Source: Nucisporomicrobium flavum (GTDB taxonomy: Bacteria > Actinomycetota > Actinomycetes > Mycobacteriales > Micromonosporaceae). Taken from it: a DNA stretch of 64,000 nucleotides. A program made the position numbers and the translations under genes. The DNA is taken from NCBI RefSeq assembly GCF_016464385.1, contig NZ_JADMLH010000008.1, forward strand, positions 313,300-377,299, read 5' to 3'. Position 1 is the stretch's first letter. Every line of letters starts with the position of its first letter. Below the pieces are notes generated by a model, which saw only the letters and a list, made by a program, of their open reading frames with translations, did not search any database and was not told where the DNA came from. Positions 60,067-64,000 of the stretch are shown here, piece by piece.

Positions 60067-61143
60067 TCAGCTGAGAAGTCGCACCGAGGAGATTGCGGTG
60101 TCGAGCGCGTCCACCCGTTCGAAGTCACCGAGCCGCCGGGTCACGTAGCCGATGGCGTGGCCGCGCGCGGGATCGGCCCATCCCGCGTTCCCGCCGAGCC
60201 CGCCCATTCCCCAGGTGCCGTCGCTCTCCAGCTGTACGCCCAGCCCCCACGTCGTCTCGTGCCCGATGAAGCGGTCGAGTCCCGTGAAGTGCGCCGCGGT
60301 CATCTCCTCCACGAGAGCCGGGCTGAGCAGCCGGTGCCCGTCGAGCTCGCCGCCGGCCAGCAGGCCCGCATAGAAGCGCGCCACCGCCTCGGCAGTCGTG
60401 TGCAGGTTGACGGCCGGCACAACCGCCGTACGCCACGCCGCGCTGTTGACCACGGCCAGGTCCCGCGCGCCCGCCGGGTTGGCGACCGCCCGCTCGTGCA
60501 CCGAGCCGCGTTCGCTCGTCCGGTCCGGCCAGTCCGCCCCGTGGAACTCCAGCTCGGCACAGCGTTCCTGGGCGTCGGCGTCCAGGCCGAAGCCGAAGTC
60601 GAGCCGCCACGGGCCGGCGATCTCCTCGGCCACGAACAGCGCGGGATCGCGTCCGGTCACCCGGCGTACCAGCTCGCCGAGCAGGTGACCGTACGTGAGC
60701 GCATGCTCGGCCGCGACGGTCCCCGGCGGCCATTCCGGGCGGGCGGCGGCCAGGTCACCACAGAGCAGCTCCCAGTCGCTCCACGCGGAGGCGTCCCTCG
60801 GCACCGGAAACGTCGGCAGTCCCGCTGTATGCGTCAGCACCTGCCGTACGGAAGCAGGGGTCTGGAACTCCGGCCAATGCCGCGCGACCGGATCGTCCAG
60901 GCCGACCATCCCTAGCTCCACCAGCAGCAACACGGCCAGCGCAATCACAGGTTTGCCCACCGAATAGACGTCGACGAGCGTCCGCTCATCCCAATCCCGG
61001 GTACGCGCGCTGTCCCGCCAGCCCTCCCGCAGATCCACGACGACCACGCCGTCCCGGAACACGCACAGTGCCGACCCGCCGCACGCCTGCTCGGCGAAGG
61101 CTTCCCCGACCGCTTCGTAGCCGGGAGCGACGTACCCGGTCAC
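60067..61143 (-). CDS. Serine beta-lactamase/esterase family protein
   Basis: The 358-residue class C-like penicillin-binding fold has the nucleophile motif S61-V-G-K64 and a later LTYGHL in the Y-x-N position; GMGGLGGNAGW provides the third motif region. There is no signal peptide, so it is a cytosolic esterase or peptidase rather than a resistance enzyme. GTG 61143 overlaps the upstream anti-sigma gene by 4 bp, placing it in a signalling operon. Confidence 0.9.
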   Translation of the reverse strand: MTGYVAPGYEAVGEAFAEQACGGSALCVFRDGVVVVDLREGWRDSARTRDWDERTLVDVYSVGKPVIALAVLLLVELGMVGLDDPVARHWPEFQTPASVRQVLTHTAGLPTFPVPRDASAWSDWELLCGDLAAARPEWPPGTVAAEHALTYGHLLGELVRRVTGRDPALFVAEEIAGPWRLDFGFGLDADAQERCAELEFHGADWPDRTSERGSVHERAVANPAGARDLAVVNSAAWRTAVVPAVNLHTTAEAVARFYAGLLAGGELDGHRLLSPALVEEMTAAHFTGLDRFIGHETTWGLGVQLESDGTWGMGGLGGNAGWADPARGHAIGYVTRRLGDFERVDALDTAISSVRLLS

Positions 61144-61589
61144 AGCGCGACAACCGCCGTGACCGTCGTGCCGCGGTCGCCGGTCGAGATGTGCAGGTCC
61201 GACATCCGGCGTGCCAGCCACAGTCCCCGCCCACCAGGCGCCGCGTGTGACGGCAATTCCCGCCCGGCGCCGTCGGGATCAGCCAGGCCCGCGCCGTGAT
61301 CGCTTATCTCGCAGTGCACCGCGCGCCCCGCCACCCACATCCGTAACCGGCCGCTGCCGCCACCGTGCCGTACCGAATTGCTGGAGAGCTCGTGCGCGAC
61401 GAGGATGACCGATTCGGCCGTACCCGCGTCCGCAACGTCCCTGGCCAGGGACGCGACGGCGGTCCGCAGAGCCGCCAGGTTGCCGCCGTGGAACTCCTGA
61501 TCGAGCAGGACGCGAGGGCTGGCGGGCCGGGGAGGCCGGTTCTGCGTCCCTCGCCGGGGCGCAAATCCGGTCCGTTCAGCGTTCACCAT
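61140..61589 (-). CDS. Anti-sigma regulatory factor (HATPase_c)
   Basis: The 149-residue GHKL kinase-like protein has N-box VILVAHELSSNSVRHGGGSG and G-box APGGRGLWLARRM, preceded by a basic 25-residue N-terminus. Its start overlaps the upstream MEDS-STAS gene by 14 bp and its stop overlaps the beta-lactamase start by 4 bp, so all three are coupled. It probably regulates, or is regulated by, the STAS domain encoded upstream. Confidence 0.9.
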   Translation of the reverse strand: MVNAERTGFAPRRGTQNRPPRPASPRVLLDQEFHGGNLAALRTAVASLARDVADAGTAESVILVAHELSSNSVRHGGGSGRLRMWVAGRAVHCEISDHGAGLADPDGAGRELPSHAAPGGRGLWLARRMSDLHISTGDRGTTVTAVVAL

Positions 61590-62433
61590 GGCGCACCAGC
61601 ATCCGCAGGGCCGGTACCCGGGTGGCGCCGGCCTCGATCAACGTCCGCTCGACCGGCTCGGAACAGACCACCACCATCCGGCGGCGGTCCGGCAGATTGG
61701 TCGCCGTCCGCAGGATCACCTCGGCCGCGCTCGGGTCGAGGAAGTGCAGCTGGTTCAGGTTGAGATGGATGTCCGGATCCAGGCGTACGGCCTCAGCCAA
61801 CGCGTCACGCAGGGCGTCGGCCCGGGTCCGATCAAGGTCACCGGCCACGCGTACGCCCGGAGGCACATGCTGCCGGCAGATGCGCAGTACGGCGTCCTCG
61901 TGGTAAACCCGCGCCGCTACCGTCCGCGCATGGACCCGGGACGCATAGCCCAGCGTCACCGGGTCGAAGCTCTCGCGGTCGTACTCGCAGACAGCCGTCA
62001 ACCGGCCGTCCACGAACAGCCGGGCCACCTCCGACTCGAACACCAGCAGCTGCTCGGCGTTCGCCTGCGGCCGGGCCGCCCAGCACATGTCCGCGGTGAT
62101 CCGCAGACCGCTGCGCCCGCGTTCGAGCGTCCGCCGCAGCTCACCGGCGAGGAGCTCGACCATGGTGGCCGCCTCGGGCGCCGCCCCGCCGCCCCAGAGC
62201 CGATCAGCGGGAACGACGCGCAGATGCGTACCGTCCCTGATCCCGCGCTCCGTCAGCTCGGTGCGGAGCTCGTCCACTCCAACGGCGTCCGTGAAGCAGA
62301 TGATCTCCTCGTCCCGGCTCCGGCCCGCCGCCACGAACGCGGCCAGGATGTCCAGCCGCTCCTCCGGGTCGGAGAAGGTCAGGCACGCATGGTCTCCCGG
62401 TGCGAGCCGATCCACCGGCGTCGAGGCGGCCAT
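61576..62433 (-). CDS. MEDS-STAS sensor protein
   Basis: A 285-residue protein. The N-terminal MEDS (DcmR-type sensory) domain has GDHACLTFSDPEERLDILAAFVAAG, the typical start with DH and Cys. RITADMCWAARP and LTAVCEYDRESFDPV complete it. The C-terminal 90 residues form a STAS domain (LNLNQLHFLDPSAAEVIL). ATG 62433 has GGGAGG four bases upstream; ATG 62463 is ten codons earlier. A sensory anti-anti-sigma input to the downstream kinase is the likely role. Confidence 0.9.
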   Translation of the reverse strand: MAASTPVDRLAPGDHACLTFSDPEERLDILAAFVAAGRSRDEEIICFTDAVGVDELRTELTERGIRDGTHLRVVPADRLWGGGAAPEAATMVELLAGELRRTLERGRSGLRITADMCWAARPQANAEQLLVFESEVARLFVDGRLTAVCEYDRESFDPVTLGYASRVHARTVAARVYHEDAVLRICRQHVPPGVRVAGDLDRTRADALRDALAEAVRLDPDIHLNLNQLHFLDPSAAEVILRTATNLPDRRRMVVVCSEPVERTLIEAGATRVPALRMLVRHGER

Positions 62434-62526
62434 CTGTCCTCCCAAATCGCGGAGCTGCTGCATACCCGTGCGTACCGGACCTCATGCGCCGCGAATGGGC
62501 GAGCCTCAACGGGGTAACAGCACCCT

Positions 62527-63381
62527 ATGTTGCGGCAGATGATCTCCCGGCTCGAGAAGACCACGGCTCTGGACGGCATCAGCAACCGCCTTCAGAGCAC
62601 CGTCCAGAAGGTGGCGCAGCCCCGCGCCCTCCGTGACCTCCTCCACGGGACGTGGGTCGGTCACCCCCTGCATCCCGTCCTGGTCCAGGTTCCGGTCGGC
62701 TCGTTCATGAGCGCCGCGGTCCTGGACGCGCTGCCCGGCCAGCGCAAGGCGGCCACCACCCTGATCAGCGTCGGCACGGCCTCGTCGGTGCCCGCCATCG
62801 CCGCCGGCCTCGTCGACTGGTCGTCGCTGTCCAAGGACCAGCGCCGGGTCGGCCTGGTCCACGCGACAGCCAACACCGTCGCCCTCGGCCTCTATGTGTG
62901 GTCACTCTCGGCCCGTAACAGCGGGCGGTGGGGCATGGGACGCCTTCTCGCGTACGCCGGCCTGTCGGTCGCCGGCGCCGGCGCGTACCTGGGCGGGCAC
63001 CTGTCGTACCAGCAGGGCGCCGGGGTGAACGTGGCCGTGCCGCAGCTCCTCGAGCTGCCGGACGACTGGGCCGAGGTCGGGGAGGTCGCCTCGCTGCCCG
63101 AGGGCCGTCCGACCGTACGCACCATCGAAGGCGTACGCGTCCTCCTCTACCGCCACGGGGAGGAAGTGACCGCGATGCTCGAGCAGTGCGGGCACCAGGG
63201 CGGGCCGCTGGGCGAGGGAGAGGTCGAGGGCTCCGGCGCCGCCGCCTGCGTGGTGTGCCCCTGGCATGGCAGCACCTTCCGGCTCATCGACGGCGTCGCT
63301 GTGCACGGCCCTGCCTCCACGGACCAGCCCACCCTCCGTACCCGCATCCAGGACGGCGTTCTGTCGGTAGCCGCGCCCTGA
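62527..63381 (+). CDS. DUF2231 membrane domain fused to Rieske 2Fe-2S domain
   Basis: The 284-residue protein has an N-terminal DUF2231-like membrane domain with four hydrophobic helices (HPLHPVLVQVPVGSFMSAAVLDAL through LLAYAGLSVAGAGAYLGG). A C-terminal Rieske domain has ligands C221-x-H223 (CGHQGGPL) and C244-x2-H247 (CPWHG). It is therefore a membrane-anchored electron carrier; the partner is unknown. ATG 62527 or 62539 could be the start. It is the last protein gene before the rRNA operon. Confidence 0.9.
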   Translation: MLRQMISRLEKTTALDGISNRLQSTVQKVAQPRALRDLLHGTWVGHPLHPVLVQVPVGSFMSAAVLDALPGQRKAATTLISVGTASSVPAIAAGLVDWSSLSKDQRRVGLVHATANTVALGLYVWSLSARNSGRWGMGRLLAYAGLSVAGAGAYLGGHLSYQQGAGVNVAVPQLLELPDDWAEVGEVASLPEGRPTVRTIEGVRVLLYRHGEEVTAMLEQCGHQGGPLGEGEVEGSGAAACVVCPWHGSTFRLIDGVAVHGPASTDQPTLRTRIQDGVLSVAAP

Positions 63382-63432
63382 TCGTGGTTTCCCCAGGTCA
63401 GGACGATGTGGCCCGGGACACGGGGGGTCGAT

Positions 63433-63461
63433 TTGGCCGGGCGGAAACGAGGGGGTAATGT
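63433..63461 (+). promoter_or_regulatory. Upstream rRNA promoter candidate
   Basis: TTGGCC (63433-63438), a 17-bp spacer and TAATGT (63456-63461) form a plausible sigma-70 type promoter about 425 bp before 16S. Multiple tandem promoters are normal for actinobacterial rrn operons. Confidence 0.5.
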
Positions 63462-63669
63462 TCTGCGAGCCGGCAGGGAAACGGGCGAGGCAAGCGGAAC
63501 GACCTGGGAAGCCAAGGAGACTTGGTAGACCAGGGAGGTCAGCTACACCGGCCGTCCTGCCAAATCCTTCGAACTTCGGGATCGTAGCGATGCTGCCTTG
63601 TGCAGCGCCGCCCCGGGCCCGGAACGAAGGGTGCGCTAGGACAGATCGGCACGAACCGGGAGATACCGG

Positions 63670-63698
63670 TTGACAGGGCCAGGAAGACCTAGTAAAGT
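63670..63698 (+). promoter_or_regulatory. Main rRNA operon promoter
   Basis: TTGACA (63670-63675), an exact 17-bp spacer and TAAAGT (63693-63698) give the best consensus promoter in the window, about 190 bp before mature 16S. Confidence 0.8.
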
Positions 63699-63704
63699 TG
63701 AACG

Positions 63705-63885
63705 AGTGCCCCGGGGGCGGGCCGCCGAGTAAGGCGGCAAGTTTGCCGGTGTGTGGTTGTTCTTTGAGAACTCAACAGGGTGCTTGATAAGCCAGTGCCA
63801 ATTGATGATTTACCCCGGCCAGGCCTTTTGGTTTGGTTGGATTCCTTTGGCAGCATTACATGTTGCCGGGATACTTTTCAAGTTT
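63705..63885 (+). other. rRNA operon leader with processing stems
   Basis: The leader contains a GCCGCC/GGCGGC hairpin (63721-63738) and GTTCT-TTG-AGAAC within the TTCTTTGAGAACTCAACA segment common in actinobacterial rrn leaders (63756-63776). An AT-rich tract follows up to 16S and probably forms the RNase III processing stem with sequence beyond the window. The short open frame 63751-63936 here is not a gene. Confidence 0.7.
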
Positions 63886-64000
63886 TTGTTGGAGAGTTTG
63901 ATCCTGGCTCAGGACGAACGCTGGCGGCGTGCTTAACACATGCAAGTCGAGCGGAAAGGCCCTTTCGGGGGTACTCGAGCGGCGAACGGGTGAGTAACAC
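63886..64000 (+). rRNA. rrs: 16S ribosomal RNA, 5' end (partial)
   Basis: AGAGTTTGATCCTGGCTCAG lies at 63893, the universal position-8 motif, so mature 16S begins near 63886. The following ACGAACGCTGGCGGCG and CGGCGAACGGGTGAGTAACA are canonical. The variable segment between GCGGAAAGGCCC and TACTCGAG fits Micromonosporaceae. The gene continues past the window. Confidence 0.98.

Noticed and set aside
63751..63936. 61-codon plus-strand frame at the right end
   Set aside because: It runs through the rRNA leader into mature 16S rRNA and is not coding.

Overview
The window is high-GC actinobacterial chromosome, very probably from Micromonosporaceae (Actinoplanes-like). The grounds are the start of a 16S rRNA at the right end, GTG/TTG starts with GGAGG-type ribosome sites, a HspR-type HAIR element before clpB, a bldC gene, and gene order shared with other actinobacteria (DedA-fba-DUF3151-purA; SCP2-like-purF-purM-DUF3073). 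No replicon ends, prophage or CRISPR array are visible.

Layout. 0-10 kb: partial MFS exporter, heat-shock-regulated clpB, two Pro-rich membrane proteins, an ArsR regulator, a class II aldolase/adducin protein, a DedA membrane protein. 10-20 kb: fructose-bisphosphate aldolase, a divergent LOG-family/ADP-ribosylglycohydrolase pair whose promoters appear to overlap, DUF3151, a 947-residue Pro-rich ParA/MinD-like ATPase, a diacylglycerol-kinase-like protein with a cysteine cluster, purA. 20-35 kb: de novo purine genes purD, purB, purSQL, purF and purM, interleaved with an SCP2-like gene, a secreted trypsin-like protease and a large Gly/Tyr-tailed membrane protein. Three evenly spaced DnaA-box-like sites lie between purA and purD, and two different 29-bp minisatellites follow purD and purL.

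35-37 kb: a compact RiPP locus, a radical SAM/SPASM maturase overlapping a 73-residue precursor with aromatic WNHF and FYNWNN motifs, inserted between purM and DUF3073. 37-50 kb: leucine/valine dehydrogenase, bldC, a flavin oxidoreductase, a methyltransferase coupled to an RNA 2'-phosphotransferase (KptA), a PrsW-like protease, a Ca-binding repeat protein, a hotdog thioesterase, a YCII/ECF42-type sigma pair, an SGNH hydrolase and a STAS/anti-sigma kinase pair. 50-52 kb: a frameshifted IS481-type transposase remnant, an atypical lower-GC ORF and three tRNA genes (Phe, Asp, Glu).

52-59 kb: a carotenoid cluster (crtE, crtI, idi and a MerR/B12-domain regulator on one strand; crtB and photolyase on the other), with the look of a light-responsive regulon. 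59-63 kb: a secreted TIM-barrel-like protein, a translationally coupled MEDS-STAS / anti-sigma kinase / serine beta-lactamase operon, and a DUF2231-Rieske protein. 63.4-64 kb: rRNA operon promoters, leader and the 5' end of 16S rRNA.

The strongest candidate for unusual biology is the cyclophane-type RiPP locus at 35.3-36.6 kb. The DnaA-box array, the divergent overlapping promoters at 13.2 kb, the PurL C-terminal extension and the B12-type regulator of the carotenoid genes also merit follow-up. All family assignments come from reading the translated sequence; no database search was run.
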